Shown: positions 25,186 to 34,382 of the stretch, piece after piece | How positions within the stretch are numbered: position 1 is the first letter of the stretch | How the letters are laid out: each line of letters begins with the position of its first letter | Assembly (NCBI RefSeq): GCF_011926545.1 | Contig: NZ_JAATIT010000001.1 | Coordinates: forward strand, 777,969-841,968 | Length of the DNA stretch: 64,000 nucleotides | Direction: 5' to 3' | From: Sphingopyxis italica | GTDB lineage: Bacteria > Pseudomonadota > Alphaproteobacteria > Sphingomonadales > Sphingomonadaceae | Program-made: the position numbers and the translations under genes | The notes under the pieces: model-generated | The model's database searches: none | Seen by the model: only the letters and a program-made list of their open reading frames with translations | What the model was told of the DNA's origin: nothing

Positions 25186-28122
25186 ATGAATAACAAAGCT
25201 TATTTGTTGGCAAGCGCCGTCCTGATGGCGTTGCCACAGGTCTCAAATGCTCAGGAAGCCATAGCTGAAGAGCCAGATGGCGGTAACGATGTCATCGTCG
25301 TGACGGCGCAACGTCAGGCGCAAAGCTTGCAAGACGTGCCGATAGCTGTCAGCGCATTCAGCGCTGAGGCGCTTGAAAGCCAGCAGATCGAAAATGCCTC
25401 GGATCTACAGCTGACGCTGCCCAATGTATCTTTCTCGAAAGGCAATTTCACCTCAGCTTCATTCACTATTCGCGGCGTTGGCGACCTGTGCGTCGGCGTC
25501 ACCTGCGATGCTGCGACCGCAATTCATGTCAATGGATCACCCTTGTTCGGAACACGCCTGTTCGAGACCGAATATTTCGATCTGGAACGGATTGAAGTCC
25601 TTCGCGGACCTCAAGGCACCCTGTTCGGTCGGAATGCGACCTCCGGGGTCGTGAATGTCGTGACCGCGAAACCCAAACTCTCCCGTTTCGAGGCTGAAGC
25701 GCAATTCGAGTATGGCAATTTCAACAGCATCGAAGCGCGTGGCATGGTCAATGTCCCGATCGGGGATATGATCGGCGTGAGACTGGCGGGCATATATGTG
25801 AACCGCGACGGTTATACGACGAATCTTTATGATGGATCGGACATCGACACTCGGGACCTTTACGCGTTGCGAGGCTCACTTCGTTTCGAGCCCGGTCCTG
25901 ATACGACGATCGATCTCATGGGCTATTATTTCCGGGAAAAGGACACGCGCCTCAGAAACCAGAAACAAACGTGCCAACGCGATCCATTGGGCGTGCTCGG
26001 ATGCCTGAACAATCGACGTGATTTCGATACCACGAACGCAAATTCCACGGTCGGTGCGACGCTCAGTTCTTCCGAGTTCTTCGCCATTCAGGGCATTCCC
26101 GCCGTACTCGGCCTTGGCAGCCTTTATGGCCCTGACGGGTTTTCCGGGTTTCAGGAGCCTGGCGATGTGCGTGTCGTCAACACGGCCTATACGCCCTTCT
26201 ATTTTGCGGAAGAGCTACAGGTGCAGGCGCGCCTTGAGCAAAAATTCGGCGCGATGACCCTGACGGCCACCGGCATTTATCAGGATACTGAAGTCGATTC
26301 CAGGCAGGACTATTTTCTTGGAATTCAAAGCCGTGCCGGTTTCGCCCCGGCGCTCAATACGCTGGCCTTTTTTGCGGCTAACGGATTGCCGACGGGTCTT
26401 GCTCCGCCGGCGCCGGCCTTCATTCCCGGCTCCTCGGCCTATTTTTCGCCGATTGCCGGCGCTCTCATCCCGGACGGTCCGCAGGGCGTGCTGTGCACCT
26501 CGGATAATGATGATGGAAGCAGAGGCGCTTTCGAAGGGAACTCGCTGTGTTCCGAAACGCCGCTTTCTTTCGATCGATCTTCGGAACAACGCGAATCGTG
26601 GAGCGGAGAGCTCATCCTTACGAGTGACTTCGACGGGCCGTTCAATTTCCTGTTGGGGGGAATTTACGCGAAATCGAAAACCACCGACAATAGCTATTAT
26701 GTGAACTCGTTTGCGCTCGATTACGCCAGTGCCATATTGGGTTCATTCGGCTCCTTGTCGGGCGGCCTTCCGCCATCCTATTTCGCGACGTCGATGTATC
26801 GGAACAACTCGCTGGAATCGAATCTGGAGAGCTATGGGATTTTCGGCGAGGTCTATTTCGATCTAAGCGACCGGCTGACGTTGACCGGGGGGCTGCGTTA
26901 CAACAATGACAAGAAGGATGTAACGGCGCGTACGACACTGATCAGTTTCCTGAACCCTTATGCCAACGATGGAGATCCGTTCGATACCCCGATAACGCCT
27001 CTCACCGGGCCGTCTGGACTTTTCGATGCCGACCCGGGGACACCGGGCCAACAGCTCGCCCAGTTTCGCGAAGTAAGCTTCGACGAAATTACCGGACGAG
27101 CAGTTCTGGCCTTCGAGGTTACGCCGGACAATTCACTCTATGCATCTTACTCGAGGGGTTACAAATCCGGCGGTATCAATCCTCCGCTTTCTCCGATTTT
27201 CGCCGTCAGCGAGAGTTTCGGCTCTGAATCGATCGATGCCTTCGAGATTGGCTCCAAGAACGTCTTCGCAAACGGCGCGTTGCAACTGAATGCCACCGCA
27301 TTTTACTACAAATATAGTGGACTGCAGCTCAGCCGCATCGTGGCAAGAACGTCTGTGAATGACACGGTTGACGCCAATATCTGGGGTGTCGAACTGGAGT
27401 CTGTCATCAGGCCGGACCCGAACTGGCTTATCAATCTGTCCTTCAGCTATCTCAATGCCAAGGTCGCCGGCGATCAATTCTTCTCCAATCCGCGTGATCC
27501 GGGCGGCGGAGATCCTGATGCCGTGATTATCAAGGACATCAGCAATGGTGCGCACTGCGCTGTCACGGGACCTGCGCCTGGCGTTGCTGATGCGTTCGTT
27601 GCGGGAGTAAATGCGGCTCTCGGCCTTCGCGCACCGCAGGAATTTCCTTCGGACGGCAATATCGCCTCCAGCGGCGCGTTCGGCATTTGCGGTGTCCTCG
27701 CGAGCGCTATCCCTGCGAACAGCGGGATCCAGGTATTGAGTCCTGGCGTCGAGGTTAACATCAAGGGCAACACATTGCCCCAAGCGCCGAATGTCAAGGT
27801 CTCGATGGGCGTGCAGTACACGGCAGAGGTTGGGAATGGTATGACACTCGTCCCCCGCGTCGACATTTCCCTTACCGGAAAGCAATATGGCAATATCTTC
27901 AACGGCAGGATTAATCGTATCGAACCTTTCGTCCAGGCAAATGCGGTTTTACAGTTGAATGGCGCCGACGAGCGCTGGTTTGTCCGGGGGTTCGTTCAGA
28001 ATATTTTCGATAGCAACTCGGTTACCGGACTTTATGTCACCGATGCATCTTCCGGTAATTTTACAAACATCTATACTCTTGATCCGCGGCGTTATGGTGT
28101 CGCCATCGGAGCAAAATTCTGA
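25186..28122 (+). CDS. TonB-dependent outer-membrane receptor
   Basis: 978-residue TonB-dependent receptor. The signal peptide is MNNKAYLLASAVLMALPQVSNAQEA, the TonB box/plug start is DVIVVTAQRQAQSLQDVPIAVSAFSAEALESQQIENASDLQLTLPNVSF, and the plug ends in LRGPQGTLFGRNATSGVVNVVTAKP. The barrel finishes with RRYGVAIGAKF, an aromatic C-terminus as required for BAM insertion. It is longer than average because of extended extracellular loops. Sphingomonads use many such receptors for hydrophobic or aromatic nutrients; position beside the catabolic operon suggests uptake of its substrate, which is inference. GTG directly before the ATG; AGGGAGAGAAGGG precedes. Confidence 0.93.
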   Translation: MNNKAYLLASAVLMALPQVSNAQEAIAEEPDGGNDVIVVTAQRQAQSLQDVPIAVSAFSAEALESQQIENASDLQLTLPNVSFSKGNFTSASFTIRGVGDLCVGVTCDAATAIHVNGSPLFGTRLFETEYFDLERIEVLRGPQGTLFGRNATSGVVNVVTAKPKLSRFEAEAQFEYGNFNSIEARGMVNVPIGDMIGVRLAGIYVNRDGYTTNLYDGSDIDTRDLYALRGSLRFEPGPDTTIDLMGYYFREKDTRLRNQKQTCQRDPLGVLGCLNNRRDFDTTNANSTVGATLSSSEFFAIQGIPAVLGLGSLYGPDGFSGFQEPGDVRVVNTAYTPFYFAEELQVQARLEQKFGAMTLTATGIYQDTEVDSRQDYFLGIQSRAGFAPALNTLAFFAANGLPTGLAPPAPAFIPGSSAYFSPIAGALIPDGPQGVLCTSDNDDGSRGAFEGNSLCSETPLSFDRSSEQRESWSGELILTSDFDGPFNFLLGGIYAKSKTTDNSYYVNSFALDYASAILGSFGSLSGGLPPSYFATSMYRNNSLESNLESYGIFGEVYFDLSDRLTLTGGLRYNNDKKDVTARTTLISFLNPYANDGDPFDTPITPLTGPSGLFDADPGTPGQQLAQFREVSFDEITGRAVLAFEVTPDNSLYASYSRGYKSGGINPPLSPIFAVSESFGSESIDAFEIGSKNVFANGALQLNATAFYYKYSGLQLSRIVARTSVNDTVDANIWGVELESVIRPDPNWLINLSFSYLNAKVAGDQFFSNPRDPGGGDPDAVIIKDISNGAHCAVTGPAPGVADAFVAGVNAALGLRAPQEFPSDGNIASSGAFGICGVLASAIPANSGIQVLSPGVEVNIKGNTLPQAPNVKVSMGVQYTAEVGNGMTLVPRVDISLTGKQYGNIFNGRINRIEPFVQANAVLQLNGADERWFVRGFVQNIFDSNSVTGLYVTDASSGNFTNIYTLDPRRYGVAIGAKF

Positions 28123-28946
28123 CGATTTAGCGGTTCCAATCTAACTCGCATAGAAATCGCGGCGTCGGAGAGACGGGGGAACCTTCTCCGACGCCGGTTT
28201 CCATGCGCCAGGCCCAAGGCACCAAACGGGGGCATCTGCGACGGAAAGAGGCAAGTCATCTGGAGCCATCTCAAGGATCTCCGAATTTCGCGGCCTGTGC
28301 TTGCGATGTCGCATGCGACCGACGCGAACGGCGCGCTGACCGTTGCCCACGGGCACTTGTAGGAAGCACGCTGGTCTCCGGCACCGCGAGCTCGCGATCA
28401 ATCCGGCAGCGTTCGGAGGCGGCACGATCATCGCGGCGGTTTGTGGCCCCTGATTGCCGAGTGCAGCATGACACTCTTGGCCGCCGCATCGATCACGATA
28501 TTCCCAAGCTTGCTTGCGAACCTATAATTTTTGAACAGAAAAGAGATATCCAGATCCCAATCTGGCAGCCTGGTTTGCGCGGTAATTGAGCCATTCGGCG
28601 AGCAAAACACCCATCTGACGCGCGGCGCATCTTGCCACGCGAAGGCCCAGCGGTTCCCACGCAAAGCGACGAGCATTTGACATGGGACCATCGGCGAGTT
28701 CGGGAACGCCAGTCGGAGACAGCGCGAGGCACGCGTTCATGATCGAAAAACTCATCCGCGATGGCCGAACCGATAGCGGTTGTGGGCATTTGTCTCGACA
28801 CGTCCGAAACCGGAAGACCAAACTTCAGCGAGGAAGCTTATTGAGATTCACCGCGGCGATTGCAGTTGACGGCTTGAGTTCCGTGCGAGCAAAATTTCGA
28901 AGCGCTTTGGCTTCTCTGCGCGCCCGCCAAATGTGCATCATTGGCG
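28123..28946. other. Intergenic region without a recognisable gene
   Basis: 824 nt. A hairpin just after the receptor stop is listed separately. Several overlapping open frames of 60-130 codons occur on both strands but none has a plausible ribosome-binding site, a coherent domain or a recognisable motif, and they overlap in several frames as GC-rich non-coding DNA does. A degenerate gene remnant cannot be excluded. Confidence 0.4.
28160..28196 (+). terminator. Hairpin after TonB receptor, probable terminator
   Basis: Perfect 12-bp inverted repeat (CGGCGTCGGAGA / TCTCCGACGCCG) with a 13-nt loop, 38 nt after the receptor stop codon. The following tract is GTTTCC, a weak U-run, so termination may be partly factor-dependent or the hairpin may protect the 3' end. 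Confidence 0.55.
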
Positions 28947-29981
28947 TTAAGGTCGCGGTGGCAAACCGTCCGAGGTCGGCGTCTCGAGTTCAAGGGGGCC
29001 GACGGAGATGAGACCTTCTGGATCGGACAAGGGCCCGGTCTGGCTGACCGTGATTTCTGTTTGAGGTCCAGCCTCGCCATTGCGGTCGCTGCGCCTAACT
29101 TTCAATGCGTCGATTTCGCGTTTGCGCAGTTCCAGATAGAGGGTCCGTGTCTCGACATAGGGATCAAGGCTTTCCTGTTGCAAGCGCTGGATTTGAGCGT
29201 CGCCCTCGATGCGGTCATTGAGTTGCCTGACCACAGTTGTCGGAACGGCATATGCCGTGCGGTCGAAAGGCGCGCCGACCGCGGTCGGCACGACGAGCAA
29301 GTCAATGCTGTTGCCCGCCAGATCGCGCAATGTCGTCGACCCGATAAGCGGAAGATAGAAATAGGGACCGGGCTCGACGCCGTAGAAACCCAATGTATTG
29401 GCAAAGCCGTTGCGTCGGTAAGGCAGATTGAAAGGCATTGTCTTCGCGACATCGAAAAGGCCGCCGACACCAAATGTCGTGTTTACGGCGAAACGGCCGA
29501 GCGTCTCGGCAGCCTTGCCGATCTTGAACTGTAACAGGAAGTTCAGAAAATTGACGGGTTCGCTGAGGTTACGCAGTGCATTGCCCAGCCCGTCGCGAAC
29601 AGGTTCGGGTACGATACCTTGATAGCCCATCGCGACTGGGGCCACGAGCGCCGCATCGATCGACTGGACCGCCCGATAAGAGGCAATATTGACCGCTTGA
29701 AGCGGATCTCCCGGCGGCGCATCGCCACGGGCCGTCACCACAATATCATGGGGCGCCGAGGGCATTTCGGCCATAGTCTCGTCGTCGGAGGTTGCTGGCG
29801 CGGCTAAAGAGGGATGCGGGGTGTTGCCGAGTGCTGGCACAACGATCGGCGGCTCGGGTGGGGCCGAGGGATCATCTACCCGCTGCAACTCGGTCTCAGT
29901 CTGGCTTTCGGATGCGAGGTCGGTCGGAGGCGGCGCTACCCCGGACAGAAACAGAAGCGCGGCGACGGTTGCAGGGCTCAT
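28947..29981 (-). CDS. mlaA: MlaA/VacJ-family phospholipid-retrograde-transport protein
   Basis: 344-residue MlaA homologue. The domain spans about residues 100-280: EPVNFLNFLLQFKIGKAAETLGRFAVNTTFGVGGLFDVAK, FANTLGFYGVEPGPYFYLPLIGSTTLRDLAGNSIDLLV. MlaA removes phospholipid from the outer leaflet of the outer membrane and passes it to the Mla chain. An N-terminal signal-like helix (MSPATVAALLFLSGVA) is present, but the protein contains no cysteine at all, so it cannot be the usual lipoprotein. A Pro/Glu-rich linker precedes the domain. The Mla transporter operon lies about 24 kb away. The start was chosen at the signal-like helix; a longer frame adds a basic stretch. Confidence 0.88.
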   Translation of the reverse strand: MSPATVAALLFLSGVAPPPTDLASESQTETELQRVDDPSAPPEPPIVVPALGNTPHPSLAAPATSDDETMAEMPSAPHDIVVTARGDAPPGDPLQAVNIASYRAVQSIDAALVAPVAMGYQGIVPEPVRDGLGNALRNLSEPVNFLNFLLQFKIGKAAETLGRFAVNTTFGVGGLFDVAKTMPFNLPYRRNGFANTLGFYGVEPGPYFYLPLIGSTTLRDLAGNSIDLLVVPTAVGAPFDRTAYAVPTTVVRQLNDRIEGDAQIQRLQQESLDPYVETRTLYLELRKREIDALKVRRSDRNGEAGPQTEITVSQTGPLSDPEGLISVGPLELETPTSDGLPPRP

Positions 29982-30095
29982 CGCGCGCGCGATCCCGCCA
30001 CCATGAGAGGGGCGAACATTAATTCCATTTGCCAAACTCCTGCTTCGGCCAAGGGCCCGAAACGACGACCGACGACGCTCCCTCCATCGACCCAT

Positions 30096-30854
30096 GTCAG
30101 CTGACCCACGATGCGGCCAATCCAGCTTTAATACTCCCCCATGAGTAGGGAAACATAAAGAAGCTCGGCCTGCCGTTTAGCCCAGCAACGTCCGTACGGA
30201 CGGGCAATGGGACCAACCTGTTCTATCAGGTACGATTTTCGCTGGAGGACCCGGCATAGGCACTTTGCCGACGGTCGCTTAGTTCCGGGCTGGGCGGAAG
30301 CGGCTCGAAAACTAACTCTGCGGACGCGCCCGGTCTCAGCGCGAGCAACAGTACCGCCGTCAAGAGCGAGCCGAACATGCTCCGGATCAATGCTTTGCCC
30401 CCAACCACATTGCGCAACCCGATGACGAAAGTATCGCACCCTGCCTGAGACGCGAGCAGTGCTTGCCCGATCGAACTATTCAGGTTGTTCAGACAACCGC
30501 GCTGCGGCTTCAAAGGCGCGGCGCGTGTTTAGCGAGATTGATCGCCGACCCACGGCATGTCCCTAAAAAAATTGGACGCTAGCCCGAGAAATCATCCTTT
30601 GGTCACCCGGTCAATTAAGGGTTGGATGTCGTCAGGAGAAATTTTTCCGGTGGCGATCCGAGGTGAGGAAGCAGGAAAATGCGGAATGTGGGGCGGTTCG
30701 GAATTTCATTGCAGCGAAGCGTGATTCCAGCAGGCCTTTTGTGCTTTCAAGGCTTCGTTGTTGGCTGCAGCGAGGCCGAGACGCGTGATCCTGACGCTAA
30801 GGGCCCGACAAAGATGCCCGAGACGGCAAGCGTTGAGGGCAGGGAGGAGGGCGT
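30096..30854. other. Intergenic region between MlaA-like and esterase genes
   Basis: About 760 nt. On the minus strand, 30226-30378 could encode a 50-residue peptide with a signal-like start (MFGSLLTAVLLLALRPGASA), but there is no supporting context. On the plus strand, 30679 onward encodes a lipoprotein-like leader out of frame with the esterase (see finding). Nothing else is recognised. Confidence 0.35.
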
Positions 30855-31724
30855 GTGGCAACCCCAGCGGGCCATCAGCAGACGCCACCGTGGCCTGGAG
30901 CGGCGCCGAACATGGAGGATGTCAAACTTCCTCCAGAGTATAGCGAAACGGCAACGAATCCGAAACGCTTCGCCGGACGTCCGGTTACCGGCGCCTTCAA
31001 CGTCACTGTGCCCACTCTCACGGTGTTTCCCGCCCAACAACCAGGCAATGGCACAGCGATGCTGGTTTTTCCCGGCGGAGGATTCTCCAAGCTCGCGATC
31101 GATCTGGAAGGTAGTGAAGTTCGCGACTGGCTGACTTCAAGAGGCACCACTTGCGTGCTCGTCAAATACCATGTTCCCAAAAGCGGCCACCATTATGATG
31201 AAGACTGCCATTGTGCAGTGACGCCCAAGCACCTCCTTGCGTTGCAGGTCGCCCAGCGTGCGATACGCCTGGTGCGCTCGCGCGCCAGCGAGCTCAAGAT
31301 CAACCCCCGCAAGATCGGTGTCATAGGCTTCTCAGCCGGAGGGTATCTGGTCGCGCAGACCAGCAATATATTCGAACCTGCTTATGAGCCGGTCGACGAA
31401 ATAGACAAAGTGAGCAGCCGGCCCGATTTTGCCATCGCAATGTTCCCAGGCCACCTGTGCAGATCGGGGGGCTCGCTTGATCCTGGTATCAAAGTTACCA
31501 AGATGACCCCGCCAACATTTCTTCTTCAGGCTTGGGACGATCCCGTCGATCCGATTTGCAATAGCATAGTCTATGCGCGAGCGCTGGACGAGGCAGGTGT
31601 TCCAGCGGAAGTCCATCTCTTTGCCAAGGGAGGGCACGCCTTCGCCATGCGCCCGCTGCGTCATCCCGTTGAGCGATGGCCGACGCTCGTGGAAGATTGG
31701 CTAAAGGACACAGGAATTCTTTGA
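30855..31724 (+). CDS. Alpha/beta hydrolase, acetyl-xylan-esterase-like (BD-FAE family)
   Basis: 289-residue hydrolase. The oxyanion motif is MLVFPGGGFSKLA, the nucleophile elbow is GFSAGG (Ser about 154), the acid lies in LLQAWDDPV and the histidine in GGHAFAMRP, an arrangement typical of acetyl-ester/feruloyl esterases. The start used is GTG preceded by AGGGAGGAGGG. A lipoprotein-type signal sequence is encoded just upstream in a different frame, so the mature gene may be frameshifted or the annotated start may miss an export signal. Neighbours give no pathway clue. Confidence 0.78.
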   Translation: MATPAGHQQTPPWPGAAPNMEDVKLPPEYSETATNPKRFAGRPVTGAFNVTVPTLTVFPAQQPGNGTAMLVFPGGGFSKLAIDLEGSEVRDWLTSRGTTCVLVKYHVPKSGHHYDEDCHCAVTPKHLLALQVAQRAIRLVRSRASELKINPRKIGVIGFSAGGYLVAQTSNIFEPAYEPVDEIDKVSSRPDFAIAMFPGHLCRSGGSLDPGIKVTKMTPPTFLLQAWDDPVDPICNSIVYARALDEAGVPAEVHLFAKGGHAFAMRPLRHPVERWPTLVEDWLKDTGIL

Positions 31725-32080
31725 GCAAATAGGGCAAGAAATGACCCCCTCTCCCCGGAATGTTCGCTACTCAGGGGAATCGCTGGTCTTGGCCGATCGG
31801 AGATCGCCGGGTTTCTGACTGAAACTAACCGAAAGCCGACAACGGTTTGAGCTCCAGGGTATCTTTTGGCGCTGCCGTACAATTATCGGTCGGCTCGCGA
31901 CGCTATCCGCGCGGTGCGACCCAGAAGAGCTCTTCCTTTCAGGAAACAGAGATCTTCATCTGACGCCCGCACGGTTTCGATCGCGCGGGCGTCTTTTTTT
32001 TGGCGCACCGCCGCCAGCGGTTTGAACGAACACATATGGGTGATCACGCCTGACCGACGTGAGGATGACGCCGCAGACAC
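31725..32080. other. Intergenic boundary between chromosomal part and conjugative block
   Basis: 356 nt separating the plus-strand esterase from the minus-strand trb operon. It contains a strong plus-strand intrinsic terminator (listed) and no convincing gene. If the conjugative genes belong to an integrated element, its left end may be nearby, but no att repeat or tRNA gene is visible. Confidence 0.4.
31962..32001 (+). terminator. Strong Rho-independent terminator
   Basis: A 9-bp stem (GACGCCCGC / GCGGGCGTC) with a 14-nt loop and eight consecutive T residues on the plus strand. The nearest upstream plus-strand gene (esterase) ends 237 nt earlier. For the minus-strand trb transcript arriving from the right the hairpin has no U-tract. 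Confidence 0.8.
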
Positions 32081-32302
32081 TCAGCGCCGCCGCCGTTCCG
32101 TCGCAAATCCACGATCGGTCGCGATAAAGCGCTCGATCATCGGCACCGCGATCTTTTCCGGCGCCATAGGCGCCGCGAGGCCATTAGCCTTCGCATGCAC
32201 CTCGGCATAGACGAGCAATTCGCGATGGAGGGATCCCGGCAATTCGATCGACAGCTTCACGGGCTTGTCGTCGACGATGGGGCCTAGGCGCAGCTTGCTC
32301 AT
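32081..32302 (-). CDS. DUF2274-family protein after trbI
   Basis: 73-residue cytoplasmic protein (SKLRLGPIVDDKPVKLSIELPGSLHRELLVYAEVHAKANG...). It matches the small DUF2274 family routinely found directly after trbI in alphaproteobacterial Trb operons. The segment VKLSIELPGSLHRELLVYAEVHA resembles a ribbon-helix-helix strand and helix, so it may be a DNA-binding regulator of the operon, although its function is not established. The start overlaps the trbI stop by 4 nt. Last gene of the operon. Confidence 0.85.
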   Translation of the reverse strand: MSKLRLGPIVDDKPVKLSIELPGSLHRELLVYAEVHAKANGLAAPMAPEKIAVPMIERFIATDRGFATERRRR

Positions 32303-33531
32303 GGGGCCGCTCCCGCCGGCGGTTCGAGTATCAGATCGCGTGTGACAAGGACCCGCAAAGCGAAGCCGGGGCGGATCGTGAGGGTTGGCGGGATGTTCAT
32401 CTGGCGCTCGACGAGCCGCCGTCCCGATTGGTTGACCGTATCCTGCGGCCCGTCGCGAAGCGCCCGCACGAGCGCATCATCCCCGTCCGAGCCAAGTTCG
32501 GCTCCGACGCCGAGCAACGTAGAGACGAGCGCCGCGCGCAGCATCGACCCCCAATGATGGTCGGTGCGATCGGCAAGCCCCGCCATGCCCCGCGCATCGG
32601 CGCCGGGCTGACGATCGAGCCTGATCGATCGGCCACCGGGCAGGATCAGCCGGTTCCAGGCCAGCAAGACGCGTTCCTGCCCCGCGGAGATTTCGCTGTC
32701 ATAGTCGCCGATCAGCCGGGCACCCTGCGGAATGAGGAGAATGCGACCGGTCGGGCTATCATAGACATTCTGGGTCACCTGCGCCGTGACCTGTCCGGGA
32801 AGGTCGGACCTGATCCCGGTGATCAGCGCGGCCGGAATGAGACTTCCGGCCTGGAGGATGTATGGCAAAGCAGGCGCATGAAAGCGCTCGGCGCTCTCGA
32901 ACGGCTCGGCGGAGCCGCCCGCGAGAAAGGCGCGCCGCGCCGCCGCCGGAGTCCGCGCGCCGCCTTCGGGTGCCGACATGGTCGCGGCGGACGGTTCGAT
33001 CGATCCACGCTGCGCGTCCGCCACCGGCGCGCCCGAGTTCCCTCCTCCAAGGAATATCCGGCTCGCCGTGGCGGCCTCGCGCTCCAGCCGCGCCCGATCG
33101 CGCGCCTCGTCGGCGGGCGAGCGCCCGCCGGCGGGCGGATTTCCCATCGGCGGCACCGGGATCGTTTCGCCGCTCTGCTGCGCCGAGACGATCGGCCGCC
33201 CAAGATCGCCGGGTAGCGGCGGTCCGAGCTTCGGCACCTTGCCATAGTCGGCGGGCGCACCGGTGACGACTTCGGCGCGGTTCGCTCCTTCGGTCGTGTA
33301 GAGGTTCTCGGCGGTCTTCGGGGCTACGGGTTGCAGCGCCCAGAACAGAGCGCCGCCGATCGCGGTGCCGCCTGCAGCGCCGATCATCGCGAGCGTCTTG
33401 CGCGAAAGCCGCATGACCCGCGGCGTGTCGCCGCGTAGCCGAAAAGGATCGAGCTCCGGGCCGGGCGCCGTGCGCTCGCCCGCTTCCGGCGCGTCGGCGG
33501 GCGCCACCGCCTCGCTTGCCGGCCCGGTCAC
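32299..33531 (-). CDS. trbI: TrbI, VirB10-like T4SS channel protein
   Basis: 410-residue inner-to-outer membrane spanning T4SS subunit. One transmembrane helix lies near residue 45 (TLAMIGAAGGTAIGGALFWAL), then a Pro/Ala/Gly-rich periplasmic linker, then the VirB10 beta-barrel domain (YILQAGSLIPAALITGIRSDLPGQVTAQVTQNVYDSPTGRILLIPQGARLIGDYDS, ending RPGFALRVLVTRDLIL). It would sense ATP use and open the outer-membrane pore. The start is GTG overlapping the trbG stop (GTGA), which is unusual for this operon and may set a lower translation level. Confidence 0.93.
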   Translation of the reverse strand: MTGPASEAVAPADAPEAGERTAPGPELDPFRLRGDTPRVMRLSRKTLAMIGAAGGTAIGGALFWALQPVAPKTAENLYTTEGANRAEVVTGAPADYGKVPKLGPPLPGDLGRPIVSAQQSGETIPVPPMGNPPAGGRSPADEARDRARLEREAATASRIFLGGGNSGAPVADAQRGSIEPSAATMSAPEGGARTPAAARRAFLAGGSAEPFESAERFHAPALPYILQAGSLIPAALITGIRSDLPGQVTAQVTQNVYDSPTGRILLIPQGARLIGDYDSEISAGQERVLLAWNRLILPGGRSIRLDRQPGADARGMAGLADRTDHHWGSMLRAALVSTLLGVGAELGSDGDDALVRALRDGPQDTVNQSGRRLVERQMNIPPTLTIRPGFALRVLVTRDLILEPPAGAAP

Positions 33532-34382
33532 GACCGCCCCCGGCGGCGCGGCATTTCACGCTCGATGCGGACGACACGCGCCTGCTTTCCGGCGCCCAAG
33601 CGGAGTTCGCCGCGCTCGAAAAGGCGGTCGACGATCATGTAGCGCCCCTGTACCCGGTAGTTCACGAGCTCGGCCTCACCGCTCCCGCCGATCACGAAAA
33701 GCGGCGGCATGTCGCCCGTTTCAACGCCCTCGCCGAACTCGATAAACAGCTGGCGCGTGTCGTCGAAGGCGCGCACTGGCCGCCAGGCGACCTTGTCGCC
33801 CGCGATGCGATAGCGAAAATTGAGCGCCGCCAAATCGATGCCTCCGGCCACGGGCGCGGCCCTGGCCGCGTCCGCCTCCGCGGCCTGCAACGCGATGAGC
33901 TCATCGGCAGGATAGGTCCAGGAAACCGAAGCCATATAGGTGGCGGCCGTCGCGCGGAGCTCGACATGATAGGTGCGCCGGTCGGTGTTGATGATCATAT
34001 TGGTGGTGATGTCGGTCCGCGTTGGCTTCACGAGGATATGAACCCGGCGCTTGGCTCCGGCGCCGCTCACCGTGTCGCCGATGATCCAGCGCACCGTGTC
34101 ACCCGAAGCCACCGGTCCCGGACCGACAAGCTGCTCGCCTTCCTGCAGCACGATGTCGGTGACCTGGCCGGGCGCAGTGTAGACCTGAAACAACGCGCCT
34201 TCCGACCAGGGATATTGCTGGATCGCATTGCGATAGCCTTGGGGGTCGGGCTGCACGCGCGCTTCGGCGTTAGCGCGGCCGACCCGCTGGCGGGGATCCG
34301 CAGCATCGCTAGCTTGGGCCGGCCAGGCCGTCAGCAAGAAGGCGGCCGCGACCGCGACGGAAAACGAATGAAATTTCCTCAT
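33528..34382 (-). CDS. trbG: TrbG, VirB9-like T4SS outer-membrane complex protein
   Basis: 284-residue secreted protein with a signal peptide (MRKFHSFSVAVAAAFLLTAWPAQA) followed by the VirB9/CagX domain: GALFQVYTAPGQVTDIVLQEGEQL in the N-terminal half and FNYRIAG-like LNFRYRIAGDKVAWRPVRAFDDTRQLFIEF in the C-terminal half. It forms the outer-membrane core complex with TrbI. Overlaps both neighbours by 4 nt. Confidence 0.93.
   Translation of the reverse strand: MRKFHSFSVAVAAAFLLTAWPAQASDAADPRQRVGRANAEARVQPDPQGYRNAIQQYPWSEGALFQVYTAPGQVTDIVLQEGEQLVGPGPVASGDTVRWIIGDTVSGAGAKRRVHILVKPTRTDITTNMIINTDRRTYHVELRATAATYMASVSWTYPADELIALQAAEADAARAAPVAGGIDLAALNFRYRIAGDKVAWRPVRAFDDTRQLFIEFGEGVETGDMPPLFVIGGSGEAELVNYRVQGRYMIVDRLFERGELRLGAGKQARVVRIEREMPRRRGRS

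Noticed and set aside
28203..28821. Several overlapping frames of 60-130 codons on both strands
   Set aside because: No shared domain, no ribosome-binding site, mutually overlapping; treated as non-coding or too degraded to name.
30226..30378. 50-residue peptide with a signal-like N-terminus on the minus strand
   Set aside because: No ribosome-binding site or conserved partner could be argued; kept only as a remark in the intergenic note.
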